DNA of 64,000 nt from Cucumis sativus (GCF_000004075.3 NC_026656.2:20470607-20534606); one strand, 5' to 3'. Counted from the first letter of the stretch, positions 50,087-62,752 are shown. Notes: generated by a model not told the origin, from the sequence alone. Made by a program: numbers and translations.

Positions 50087-53000
50087 CTAATTTCTAGGCC
50101 AAATCCCAGAAATACAACTAACCGCCTCACTACCCATTCCAGTTTTCATATGCATCTCTGAGTTCGGGATCCCCGCCGCTGTCGGGTTCTGCCCCGACAT
50201 TGTCACACCGGAATAAGAAACTTCGTCTCCAGAAAAACCGAGTGGTGATGTCGGCATTCGTCGGAGTGCCGTTAGTGGCTGCGGCGTGCTCAAATGACTC
50301 TGTAACAGCTGATTCAAGCTGCATGTCATTGAGCCTCTAGCTAGTGTATCTTCAGCCAATTTGACCTAGAAATCAACAACAAAAAAAAGTTGTTTTTAAC
50401 ATTGAACTAATTACTTTTCCAAGCGCTTAGAAAATACAAAATGCAATATAATAATATTGTACCTTAGCTCTTAATGCGTCTACGTCTGATTTAAGTACAC
50501 GGTTGTTTGTATTAGCATCACGATATTGTTGGCTAGCGTCTAGAAGTTGGTTGAACAAGGTTTCATTTTCGCCTTTCAACTGTTTTACCTGAGATAAAAG
50601 CAACATATATTTAAAACAACAAACACTCGAATAGCGGTTGATTGGGTTGATTAGGAATTATGGATAATGAACCTGGTTCTCGAGTTCAGCCAAATGAGCT
50701 TGTTTTCTTCTTCTTGATCTTCTAGCTGAGTCCCTGTTAGAGATCATTCTGAAAGTGAAAGGCAAAGAGAGAGAGAGAGATGAGATAGAATAATAATGAT
50801 GAAAGTTGAATATATATTGTAATAAATGAAGGCAAAAATAAAAAAAGAGGTGACCTTCTCATTCTCTTCAAAGCAAGAGCGTCAGTACTTTGGTCACAAG
50901 AACCAGCTTCAATTTCATCATCAGATTGATCTTCAGAGGACCCACTATTGTTTCCTCTTTGGTGTTCTCCGCCCATCAAATTACTGGCTGATGTTGGGCT
51001 GCCCACTAACCACACCAAACCCCTCATTAATCCACAATCAAAGTAAGCGAAAAGTAAAGATTTTTGTGATTTCTTAACACTATGTTAGTTATGTTCACCA
51101 GCGGAAGAGATCACGGACACTGTTTTTTCACTTATAGTTCATTTTAAAATCAGTCTTCTAGTATTACTTAGAGTTATTTGTAGTATATAGAAAATAAAAT
51201 AAAAAGGACAAACTTATAATTTGTTGAAACTCTAATTTTTAAACGAGAAAAATAAATCATAAACTAACATCAAATGAAAAATGCATATTTTTTTCTAGAA
51301 ATATAACCTATGTAACAAAATTTGAGATTATATCAATCATAAAAAGTGATAGAACTATTTATTGTTTAATATTAATAGTATATGAAGTTGATAACTATAT
51401 AGAAATATTGGAAAACTTTATATTTATATAAAAAAGAAAATTGAATGGCTTGTTGCTTACTGCTAATAAATAGCTTCCTAGTTCCTCTTTCACTCCAAAA
51501 TTAAAAGTGAAATTATTCTTCTTTAGTTTCATTATTTCTTATAAAATGAGTTAAGTACAGATTATTTATTGACAAATTTTTTGCATTATAGATTAAGGAT
51601 AAATCTTTTGTGTCATTAAATAATTTTCAAATGTAAAAAAATCACAAATTAAAAAAAAAGCAATAATTTCCCTCTGCCAATTAAAACTAAATAAAAACCT
51701 CAATTTTTCTCTCAAGCAAAAATGTCGTCCTCCAACTAAGCCTTAACGCACTTTTTTTTCTCTCTCTACCAAAAACGCAAAAAAATCATGTCGAACAAAG
51801 TGGGCTACCACTTTGTTGTGAAGAACCCTTGCCTTCTAATTTTCTGTCACTCGTCGTCGCCGATTTCAAATTAAACTCCAACCATCATTGTCGCCACAAC
51901 AAGCTTTTATCGTCGAACCTACCAATCTAGCCACTACCGTCGAATAAGTTTATTTAAAAATATGAGTTTTATAATGACATTTGAAATCAAGAAAAAGATG
52001 TGGGAGGGAATAAAAGGTGTCGTTAAAAATAAAAATGCAAAATTTTTCGTGACACAATTTTCGTGTCGTTAATTAGTTAACGACATAAATTATGTGTCAT
52101 TAAAAATTATTTTAGTAAAAAATCAATGTTTTCTTTCATTCATAAAAATTTGACGCTTTCATCCCTCTTGCGAACCATGACCGAAAAAAACTCTTACTTC
52201 ATCCCATGTCACTGTTGTTTTTCTCTCTTGCAAACGCTCTCTAGCGACGTTTTCCCCTCTCTCACAAACACTATTCACGAGTTTCCCCCTCTATCTCAAG
52301 AACTCTTTGCCCGCTGTTTGAAGAAGCTCACCCAATTTGCAGGTAGTTAAAGAATTCATGGAGTATGAGATCGATCACTTCCATTTATGAGTTAGTTTGA
52401 TTAGATTAGGTCACAAATACATGTATTACAATTAATTTATCTATTGGATTATTATAAAACATTTACGGACAATGTAAGGTACATTTTTTATTATCAATAA
52501 AAATAAATTTAAAGATATGTGGGTAAGTTGAATCATGTATTTAATTTATTTACATCTATCATTTATATGTCAAAAAATATGTGTTTTGACTTGAAAAATA
52601 ACGATGTCAAACAAGTGTCGACAAATAAGACTTTATTAAACAGGAACAGTGTCGTAACCATCATGGATTGACCTAATGATAAAATGTTAAAAATTTAACT
52701 AAGAGGTAATGAGTTGATCCATAGTAGCCACCAAGCTAGGAATCAATGTCCTATGAGTTTTGTATATCTCTAATGACACGTTTTTCGAAATGTCGTTTTG
52801 ATTTTTTTTTCATAGTCATCTTATAGTACTTTTTTGAACTTTTTTTTCTTTCAAAATAATAATTGAAAATAATTTTTAAATATTTTAGAATAAGGCGTGG
52901 AGATTCAAATTTTAGATGTTTAGTTTTTTTTAACATATTATTTATAAATTATTTTAAACGACAAAACTACTACAACTATTAAAAAACATAGCAAAATATC

Positions 53001-54194
53001 ACAAACTACTCGTGTCAATCAAGTAGAATATTATATGTGGTTTGTTGAAGCTCATTGTAATATTTTATTATATATTTTTATAAATAATTTTTGTTTATTT
53101 TATTATATTTAAAAATGAGTCTCCATCTTATTTATGTTAATGAATAATTTTTTTTTCTTCTTTATCGAAAATTATGAAAAATAAAAACTCTCTCTCTATT
53201 TTTCTGTAGTGGGTGGTCAGTCATTTTTATACTGTTTTTTCTTCAATGGGAACAAAAAGTATTTTATATTCATTAATTATACTTTTATAACCAACTTAAA
53301 TAAACATACAACATTAGAATATGCATCTTCACACACATCAATATTTGTTAAGTTATACTTAAGAATATATGTCTAAACTGATACGTCATGTTAGTAAAAA
53401 AGATTATAATCTATTTTACTAAAAGACTATAGTCTACTTTAATGTGATATTTTGATCATTGCTGGAATGTAATTATAATTAAAAACGATTAACCAAAATT
53501 TTGATGCAAGTCAATCAATAATCTACCAATAAGACAATTGTTGTAGACAAAATCTTCATACCTTCAATTGATTCTAATTATATTTTTCTAAAATGTACAT
53601 TTTCTATTTCAATAAATGAAATGCACGTGCTATACAAACAATAAATACATAAATAATAGTACATAGTTCTCAAGTATATTAAATACCATATCTGACCCAC
53701 AAAATTATTCGTACATACACAAAATATCACCCAAACTAATATAATAATTAATTAAACTCTAAAAGCAATGTACGTAGCTATCATTTCATTTCTCATATAA
53801 TTAATTATCTTAATAAAAACAAAATACTAAGTTTTTCAATATATCCTCTTTTAAAATTTACATTTAGTTTCCTCTTAATATAAAATTAAATCCAAAAATT
53901 ATATATATATATATATACGCCATCGTCTATCAATATTTATGATATAATAATATTATTTAAAACCCACAAAAAAATTAAATCCAAAAATTATAAATATAAA
54001 AAGTAATGGTCATACGTACCGATAGAGGATTGGGAATCTAAAGTGGGTGAAAAGCTTGAACGCTTAGGAGTGAGATTCTGTGACCGTAAAGGAGCCTCCG
54101 CCAGCCCACCTCCACAGTTAACAATTGCGTCCATTATCTCCTGCAATTTTTTTTTAACTTTTCAATAAAAATAATTTTACTAATTAAAATAATA

Positions 54195-54231
<37 letters not shown>

Positions 54232-54675
54232 GCTAGCTGCATGAGCTATTTTTTATTTATCATTTTATATTTTAAAATAATAATCTTTTCATGCATTTAA
54301 ACAAACCCCTTACGACGTCAATTAATATATATTTAAATAATCATGGAATTTCCTTCTAAAAAAAAGATCAATTATCATAAAACTATCAATAATTATGGCT
54401 CTAGCTCGGTCGAGAAAAATAGATTTACAAAGAGAGAGATTAGAGCGGACCCGGTTATTCTTGACGAGGAAATAACTGAAATCGATATCGCCGAAGAAGT
54501 AGGTGGCATCGGGGGAATCTTGAAAGTTCTTGCCTCGTTTAGGGCTTCTAATTATGATTTGTTGGTCGTCTATTTTGAAGACGTCGTCTTCGGGGTCGGT
54601 AGCGTCGTCGTTAGAGATGACGGCGGCCTTTCTGAGGAACTCTTCGAGAGCCAACTCGGAGGAGCTACGCTTCAT
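50087..54675 (-). CDS. Group C bZIP transcription factor (bZIP9/BZO2H-like)
   Basis: Six exons: 54675-54451, 54140-54020, 51005-50855, 50748-50673, 50588-50463, 50365-50087; 978 nt, 325 residues. The N-terminal motif [16 protein letters not shown] is characteristic of group C bZIPs (bZIP9/10/25/63). Middle: [10 protein letters not shown] and [20 protein letters not shown]. The basic region [13 protein letters not shown] (N170-x7-R178) is followed by a long leucine zipper ([20 protein letters not shown] onward) of the extended group C type, then [12 protein letters not shown] and the conserved C-terminal end [12 protein letters not shown]. Group C factors dimerise with group S1 bZIPs and bind ACGT elements in energy and amino-acid starvation responses. 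Exon 1 ends at a weak donor (AACCGG|GTCCGC), chosen because it alone keeps phase with exon 2 ([12 protein letters not shown]). Intron 2 (51006-54019) is 3 kb and holds repeat remnants. Confidence 0.92.
52064..52085. repeat. Small inverted repeat in bZIP intron 2
   Basis: TGTCGTTAA-TTAG-TTAACGACA, 9-bp perfect arms. Similar GTGTCG/CGACA words are scattered around it (ATGTCGTCC near 51722, GTGTCGTTAAAAAT near 52018, AAGTGTCGACAAATA near 52611, ATGTCGTTTT near 52789), as in subterminal regions of some DNA transposons. Confidence 0.6.
52656..52767 (+). mobile_element. Au-SINE-like tRNA-derived head, degraded, in bZIP intron 2
   Basis: CATCATGGATTGACCTAATG resembles a pol III A-box region and AATGAGTTGATCCATAGTAG a B-box region, followed by CCACCAAGCTAGGAATCAAT and TCCTATGAGTTT, the order I remember for Au-type plant SINEs (ATGGGTTGGCCTAGTGG, then GGTTCAATCCATGGTGG, CCACCTACCTAGGA, CCTATGAGTTTCC). 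The usual 3' part with GTGAGATTAGTCG is missing. Confidence 0.55.
53199..53211 (-). mobile_element. Possible CACTA-like terminus
   Basis: TTTTTCTGTAGTG on the plus strand is CACTACAGAAAAA on the minus strand, the terminal motif style of CACTA (En/Spm) transposons. It is preceded by a CT-rich run. No matching opposite terminus was found in the 3 kb bZIP intron, so this would be a fragment. Confidence 0.3.
54189..54230. repeat. (AAT)n microsatellite in bZIP intron 1
   Basis: About 12 AAT trinucleotides on the plus strand, within the short intron 54141-54450 and close to its donor-to-acceptor midpoint. Confidence 0.9.
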
Positions 54676-54755
54676 AGTGAATGACGATTATTTGGTGGGG
54701 AGGAAGATCGGAGATAGCTAGGCGGGGGAGAGAGAGAGGGATTTATGCTTCATTC

Positions 54756-54779
54756 GGGGGGGGGGGGGGGGGGGGGGGG
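54756..54779. repeat. Homopolymer (G)24, poly-C in the bZIP leader
   Basis: An uninterrupted run of about 24 G on the plus strand, 81-104 bp upstream of the bZIP start codon and about 45 bp downstream of its TATA box. In the sense strand it is a poly-C run flanked by CT repeats, at or near the transcription start. True length is uncertain. Confidence 0.95.
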
Positions 54780-54824
54780 AGAGGGAAGAGAGAGAAAGGG
54801 GGGAGATAGAAGAGTGTGGGAGGG

Positions 54825-54832
54825 ATATATAG
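54825..54832 (-). promoter_or_regulatory. TATA box of the bZIP gene
   Basis: On the minus strand AAACCCTATATATCCCTCCC contains a canonical TATA box about 150 bp upstream of the ATG, followed by a CT-rich initiator-like region (CACTCTTCTATCTCCCCCC). Transcription would start near 54795-54800. Confidence 0.55.
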
Positions 54833-55439
54833 GGTTTAGAGAGAGTAGTAAGTGAAGAAGGAAGGGTAAAAGAAAAATGAACGAAGGGGTACGTTGTTTT
54901 CAGAAGAGGTGGCGTGGGACTATGAAAATGAAAGTGGACGGCACATGCGGTTAAAATGTCTGACGTGGCTTTCTGACCAAATTGCCCTTCCACTTTCTCT
55001 CTAATTATGGCTGCCCCTCACATTTGAAGTCACCTATATCAACCTAAAATATTTACACTACTTCAGTTCCACACTAATATAAAATATAAAAATAAAGTTC
55101 TCTAACTTACTATAAGTTTTCACAATGGGTGATCATATTAATTTTCGGATCAATTCAGTAAATGTTAAACCAATTCTAAAATCAAAAATCGTAATTCCCT
55201 TCCAAGAATCATAAAGATAAAAATATTCATCCTTAAATTGTTTAAACATGTACATTAAATCAAACATCATCTTCCTCTCATCTATTTAGTTCATACATCA
55301 CTACTTTTTTTTCTTTTTGAAAAGTAGTAGTTAATACTCACCAATGGTATTTTTTAAGTTAATAACTATTAATTAATAATTAAAAAAAACCCCTTCAATT
55401 GGCACATATATTTTATTTTTATATAAAAAGGGAAAGAAT

Positions 55440-55690
55440 GGTTAAGTCAGAGATTAACTTTTGGATGACGTGTATGTTTTGAAAAAGAGAAAGGTGGTGG
55501 GAGTTGAGGAGGAGCCGGCGGGGAACTTAACGGGGAAGCAATTGGGGTTTGATAGAGTGGTGTGGGCTTGGGAGCCGTTGGATTGGGGGGAATAGTGGGA
55601 GAATCTTGAAGAGAATCAAGAGAAGCTGACAGGTGGAAAAAGAATATGCTATTTCCCACCACGTAGGCCCCCACCCGAGAAATAGTGAAT
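55440..55690. other. GC-richer island upstream of bZIP
   Basis: A 250-bp patch with GGAGGAGCCGGCGGGG and TAGGCCCCCACCC-like stretches in otherwise AT-rich DNA. The minus strand has an open frame reading proline-rich (SPPAPPQLPPPFSFSK), but it has no ATG, so I do not call it a gene. It may be an upstream regulatory element or a distal leader. Confidence 0.4.
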
Positions 55691-57999
55691 TTTTTTTGAC
55701 CTTCTATATATTATATAAATATAAATTCATCCATCATAACAATCTCTTTCTCTCCTCCAATTGCCAAGTTGCATAGAATCATTGTCCTTCCCCTTATTTT
55801 CAAAATAATTCCCCAAATTTAACCCACCTGCCCCGCCTGACCGTTCCCTACCTTCTTTTAATTCCTTTATTATTCATTATTGTTATATACGTTGATAAAT
55901 TCAACTTTCTTTTTATTACTAATTTTCAAAACATGTCATATAAAATGGATAAAAAAAGGGTTTAAAATACAATTATAATATATACAAGTACATAGTTTTA
56001 AGTAATAATCAAACTAAAATCAGAAGTGACGTGAAAAAAAATAATAAGTGGTTAGACCCATTATAATGAGAATAGATTCTCACAATTATAATGCATTAAC
56101 CCATTAATTAAACACCATTCTTAGTAATAGTAGAAAGAAGATAAATGAGAGAAAATGAATATTGTTTTCTCTAAATTAAGAGAAATTTATATACCATAAA
56201 TTTATATTTGTGTTTCTATTTGGTTAATAATATAAAGCGAATAGTTATAGAAAATTAAAAATAATAATAAACTCGTGTGAATTAAATAACTTATATAATT
56301 ATATTATAAACTCATATTTTAAAACAAATTAGAATAATAGGAGCAACCATATGAAATAAGTTATTTTTAGAATAGTAAGTGTTTTTGGCTCTTAAGTTTT
56401 TAGAATATAAACTAATTAATCAACTAAAGTGATGTGAAATTAGTGTTTAAATTTTTAAAAGTCTTTTTCATGATTAAGAATGTGTATTTGAAAGGTTACT
56501 AACATACTTTTTAAAGAATAATGATTGAAAAAACAATATTCTCTAGAATAATTCTAAAAACTTTATATTTTTTAAATTCAAAATGTTATGTAATTATTAA
56601 AACATATATAAGGTTGTTTCAACCTTGTTTAAAAAATAAATGAATTAAGAAGATATGTATATTTGGAAAAGTCGGACATTAAATACACCAATTTTCTTCC
56701 AAATTGATTAAAAGACACTCTTTTTCAACAAAATTTACTTTGAAATATATGGAAAAACTTGGAAAATACATCAAATTGATGGTGAATGAGAATATTCTTC
56801 CACACTATCAGGAACTAATTAAACTTTATTCACAAAATATATATATATATATATATTATAATATAAATTAAGATGGCATTATTATTTGAAAGCTAAGAAT
56901 ATATAAAACATTGAAATACTTCATTTAACAATATTGTTTCTTTATGAATTAAAGATGCCTGCCCTAAAGGAGAATTCAAACCCTAAAAAAAAGGCCTTGT
57001 CATCTTTGTAAAAGAAGAAAAGGCAAGAGGTTGTCCAATGAAAAAGAAGAAATATTTTCTTCTCTTTTCTTCTTTTTTCGATACACAATGTGTTTTAAAG
57101 ACGTTCTCTCGTACCTTTGGTTAAAAGTACTAAGAAATTATATGGATTCAATTTATGGTGATAATCATAATTTTGATAAAGTATAAAGAAATTATGTGTT
57201 TTAAAAGACCGTTATTACTTAATTTTGTAGGAAGACGTTATCTTATGGATTCAATTTATAGTATATATTCGTGGCTAATATTAAACACTTTTTTTTCTTT
57301 TCAAAATGAGGTCCTTTATCAAATACTTTACTCTTATTAAATTAGCCCTTTTATCAAACATTCTACTTTTATTAAATTTATTGTTTATATAATGTGTTAC
57401 CAATCTTGGTCTCTAAGATTTAAAATTTATTTTTTTCAAAATAAATTTAAGCTACAAATCTCTTAATCACGGTCGCATTCTAGTTGAACTACATACGATT
57501 TGATAATTATATTTTAATTAACCTTAGCTTGTTCATATTATATTCATGATAATGTTATTTTAATTTGTTTTCTTACATTACAATAAAAATATGGATGAAA
57601 TTAAAAGATTGACATATAGTAGGTTGTTTTCTTACAAATGTGGTATGGAAGATATGTTGATCGTTCAACTTGATTTTATGAAACTTCAACCTGTGTTGAA
57701 TCTAATCAATATGTTAAGATAAAAGATACTGATTCTGCATTTTATTTATTTATTTTTCTTTTGTGGAAATAAATATCCATCGATTTTGCATCTTTAAAGT
57801 TACAATATATTCGATGAATTGAATCTCAAAGTAGGTTATAATATTTTTCTTTCTGTATAGGCCACTTTAAAAAGTGTATATAGGAATTCCTATGGAAGTG
57901 AAGTATAAGATCTTTTTTCACCAAAATATATATATATTTTAGACTTCAATTCATTTTGATTATTGATGTAATTTTGAAATATTTGTCATTTTGAAAATA

Positions 58000-58266
58000 T
58001 ACTACAACTAAAATGAATCAAAGCTAAAAGTTAGGATCAAAATAGACTTTAATTTTTTAAAAAAATATATTTAGATGTCACTTGAGACGAGAATTATGCA
58101 AGACTATAATTAATATTGACTTATAGTTACAATAAATACTATTTTAAAATCTCTAATTTAGCTATAATAAATACTATTTCAAAACCTCATAATTGCTACG
58201 ATATAGTTTTTATTTGCTTTTGTCTTTAATTACTGTTTGACATTAATAATTTTTTTAGTTGTAGTG
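58000..58266. mobile_element. Short MITE-like element with CACTA-style terminal inverted repeats
   Basis: The left end reads TACTACAACTAAAA (58000-58013) and the right end TTTTAGTTGTAGTG (58253-58266), which is CACTACAACTAAAA on the other strand: 13 of 14 positions match. Length is 267 bp. Inside are two similar blocks (TATAGTTACAATAAATACTA and TAGCTATAATAAATACTATT). Flanking triplets do not match (ATA against TTT), so no target-site duplication is visible. No coding capacity, so non-autonomous if real. Confidence 0.5.
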
Positions 58267-61200
58267 TTTACTATTTTATTCTAAAACTAAAATAATTTAC
58301 CTACAAACGTAACACATATTATTATAATCTGAACTAAAATATACACCCTGAACACAAACTATTATAACTCAACTATAATGATGTCCTAGCACGTAAGAGA
58401 TGTATATGAATAAACAAATATATCAATGAGAAAAATATTGAGTAAAGTTTGATAGTTACTACATACATCAACAAAAAGTAAACTTAATTTCTTTACAACA
58501 TTGAACTTAATCTTTAAGCTAAGTATGTTTGGCTTAAGCAATCATTATATTAGGTATTCTCTTTCGAATAAAAAACATACGACGTAGATGCATAGAGTAT
58601 AAATCTTCATTCTCAAGAGAAATTCGAGAAATTAATGTTAGAACATAGACGATGTTGGCACTTATAAAAATGTATGAATCTTTATCCTAGATATAATCAA
58701 TACAATATTAAGTAAAATTGTATGTATGTAGTAATAAACCCTAAAAAACAATCAAGCCAATAATCTAAAAGAAAATCAAAACATTTCCATCGAGTGATCT
58801 TCAAATTAATCTCGATTCTTCAACCAAAATTACACTAAAAACCCTAGAAAGTGGTTATCAGAATTAGGGCAAAGTTGATTGTAGGGGAAGAATAAAAAGA
58901 GGAAATTGAAAATGACAGACACCGACCGACCAGAAAGGAACTAAAAGAGAGAAGCTATTGGAATGCCTTTGTAAAATTATTTTTTTATTTTCACAAATAA
59001 CCTTTTCCCCTTTTTCTTTTATATATATATACACACACACATTTAATTTAATTTCCTTTATTATTATTGTTATTATATATTTATTTAAAGAAAAAAAAGG
59101 GGAAAATTTGCTGCTTTATTTAACTTTCTTTTTTCTTTTTAGTCATACCTAACTTTACACTCGCAATTACCAAATTACCCCTTCATCTTTAGCTTTAATA
59201 TATATCTTTTTGGTATATTTTAATTCCTTTTCTAGTGGTTATCAATTCAAACACATCTTGGTTTGTTTTTTTTTTTTTTTAATTTTTATCTTTCTACCTT
59301 TTCCTTCTTGAGAAGGAAATTTGGAAGTTTAATGGGTTTTGTTTAATTTTTGTGTCACTATTACTAATAGCATTTGTTGTTATATATTAATTAGGTTTTT
59401 AGATTATGTGTCACGATGCTATTTGATCAAATTTTATATATGTTGAATTTTAAAAATATATTTGAGTTTTCTTGTTTTGAAGTATATATTCTATAATAAG
59501 TTCATTTCTTTTTATTAGTTTGTTTAATTAAGTAAATTAATATTATAAAGTAAGATATTGTTCTAATTTATATTGATTCTTCATTTATTTTTTAATTTTT
59601 TGTCTCTTACCTTCATATACTATATAGTGTATCTTAGAGTTGGTATAATCTCTTAACTTTGTTTTCGGTGTTGTTTTATTAAGTAGGAAATATCTAAAGC
59701 AATAGAGATGGCATTGTAGTTAGCGAAAAGTTTTGATCTAGTTGACCAAAGTTTCGTGACACAACGAATATCATCCCATAACTCGTCATTGGATCTTTCT
59801 ATGCCTTTGAAGGTTCTTTGATTTTTAATTATATTTTAGTTTATATATTTTACACGTAAGTCCTAAAGTTTGAACAAATGGGTTCTATTCAATTCTAATA
59901 GTCAATATTATCGATCTTTGTTTAGATGAAAGGTTTATTTATTTGTCTAAACCCTAAATTTATTCAATGGGCATATATCATGTTAGCTTCTTATAAATGT
60001 TGTGTTAAAAATAATAAATTTGAATATTTAAGCCCGTTTTGTTTGTGATTCAAATTTATTTTAATGTTTTCTAAAACAAAACAAAAATTGTTTGGTGTAC
60101 TTGTTTTTAATATCAATTTTAAAAAACAACATGGTAAGTAGTCCATTTTCGATTTTTTTTTTATTTTCTTTGTTTTTAAATATTGTTTCTAGAAATAGTA
60201 AACATAAGATACTATTTTCAAATTCACAATCAAACACAATTTAAATTTGAATTTCAAAATTTTAAATTGAAACGAGTTTTCAAATACAATAAAAAAAAAG
60301 AGAATGTGTTATTGTTTTCACTAAATTCTTTGTTTTTCAAAATAATTTTTGAATCATGAACCTAAACCAAGCCTTAAGATCTCATTTGATAACAATTTTG
60401 TCTTTTTTTTTTTTTTCTTATAGATGTTACCTTTGTCTCCAACTTTCTTCTCTTGTTATTTACCTTTTACCAATAGTTCAAAAAACGAAGCAATAAAATT
60501 GAAAGCTTTTAAAAAGTTATTTTTGTTTATGAATTACTTATAGAAAAAAGAATTAAAAGCAAAATTAAAAAAAAGAATAGTTATCAAATCAAACGTGAAA
60601 AAGTAAGAATGTAATTAAAAAATAATAATTTTACCAAAAATAAAATAGAAAACTAATAAATTGTTTTTATTGGAAAAGAGAATGGGAAATATTTAAATGG
60701 TTATAAATAGAGTTTTGTCATCATTGAGTTGACGTTTCTTTGGTTGGAATCAAACCTTCTTTCTTCTCCAAAACTCTCCCCAACTATCCTTTTACAGAAA
60801 CTGCCTCCAAAGTCTTAAATCCATTCACCATCTCAATAAAATAAGTAGAACCCATATATCCCAAAACTCAAACTTGGTTTCGATTAGAAAAGAGATGAAA
60901 CTCAAGCCAAAATCACACCATAGGACTCATTTGGACTTGAAAGCATGTTGGCTCAAAACCCATGACCTCGAACAAGGTTGAAGTGAAGATTTAGAATAAT
61001 CACACTACATCGGGGCATGACCTAACCCTATTGACTCGTAGTTGACTTGGTTTGAACTTGAAATTACAATTTTAATGCCTTAGGTTGATAATCTTGAATA
61101 TATAAGTTCAATAAAAGTAAGTGTGTTCTCACTCTCCAACTTTAGCTAAAAGCATTTACATTCGTTCACTTTATAATTCAGTTTTTCTTTTGCAGGCCAC

Positions 61201-61509
61201 GCTTTTGTTTCTTCTTTTGAAACAAATTTACCATTCTACTAGTTTTCTTCTAAATAAAATTTATCGTTGTTACATAAAAGTCATCACTTTTCCTTTGCCT
61301 CATTTTTAACATGAAAATGTAATCTTTATAAACGTTTAAATAAGACTTACAAAACATTTATACTCAAATTCTAATTCTTTTATAATTATAATAATTATTT
61401 TTAATATCTCACATTTCACCTTTAAACAACTCAAAGGGCATGACGTCATTCACATATCGTTCTAACAGATAAGCGAGGTTTAGTCGTGAGTTTGAATAGG
61501 ATCGGAACA

Positions 61510-61552
61510 GGCCCACAAGCCCATTTAGATAATGGGCCAACTTTCAGGCCCA
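61510..61552. promoter_or_regulatory. Cluster of four GGCCCA/TGGGCC-type site II elements
   Basis: GGCCCA at 61510-61515, AGCCCA at 61518-61523, TGGGCC at 61533-61538 and GGCCCA at 61547-61552. Such clusters mark TCP-regulated housekeeping promoters, but no gene starts within a kilobase on either strand. Confidence 0.5.
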
Positions 61553-62752
61553 GTATCCCTCCAACTCTCGTTGCCATCTTCTCAAATATCATCTAATTAT
61601 AAACTAAAATATTCTTCTTTTTTAAAAGCAGAAACTAAATATTAAACCGTATTATAAATATTTTAAAAAATTAGGTGTGATCGAAACGTACAAACTTAGC
61701 AACAGTTATCAAACTTCTATTAATTTATGTGTCACTCTATGTGTACTCTATGTGTACCTATAGACTAAACGTTATTAACGTCCATATAAATCTACCTAAT
61801 AGTAGCATTTGGTGGATGTTGAGAAAACATACTTTATCTATATAAAAAAAGTTATGTATAATTTTAATTTGAGTATATCATATTATTATTTTATTCTTCA
61901 TTTTTACAACCAATCAATTGTTTTTTTTCTACACATGTTTGGTTGAATTATGCATACTCTTTTAATATAAATCTAGTGAATAAAGCATTTAGATTATTGT
62001 TATTTATGACTACATTTATAGCAATTGATTATTACTAACCTCTTCATTCATTGTTAATTAATCAAACAACCAACTATTATTCATCATTAAGTCATAATTT
62101 TTCCTTTAATTTTCTATATCAACGAAAAGAAAGTGGTGTCTAAACTGTTTTAAATTAAACCATACTTTTATACAAACAAAAATATATATGCTCTCCATAT
62201 TAATGGTATCATTTACATGTTTTTGGTTCGACAATCAACCACGACAACAACAAAAAAATAAAAAAATTTCAAAGACATAATTACATTAAGAAAAACATTT
62301 GCTATTTCAACGTGTTAGAAACCAAAGAGATGACATTTTAGAGAAAAAAAATGATTATTAATTACTTAGATCACGTGTGAAAAATAATGAAGATAGCCGT
62401 CCAAAATGTTAAATGTAACTTTAATCTTCAAAACTAAATTTCACTAAAATTAACATGAATTAAGCAAGAATAGTAATACAATAGGGTGACGATTTAAGAA
62501 GTTGTCATGCATACACCGTATAATGATCATTTTTCTTTTGGTACTAAAAACGATATTGCATACAACATATATACATAGTTTGCAGCTTAAGGTCCCAAAT
62601 TGCATTAAGAGTAAAAACATTTATAAGTTTGAAAAGGAATAAGAGTAATTTTGATCATTTGTGTTTTAAATTGAATGATTGAGACGATAGTTGACGTTTT
62701 ATTTGTTAAACTATATGCTCATATAGAGATTTTAATAGGTTGAATTCTTGTA

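Noticed and set aside
55447-55674. Proline-rich minus-strand frame upstream of bZIP
   Set aside because: It begins at GTG, has no ATG and no recognisable family; kept only as a GC-rich island.
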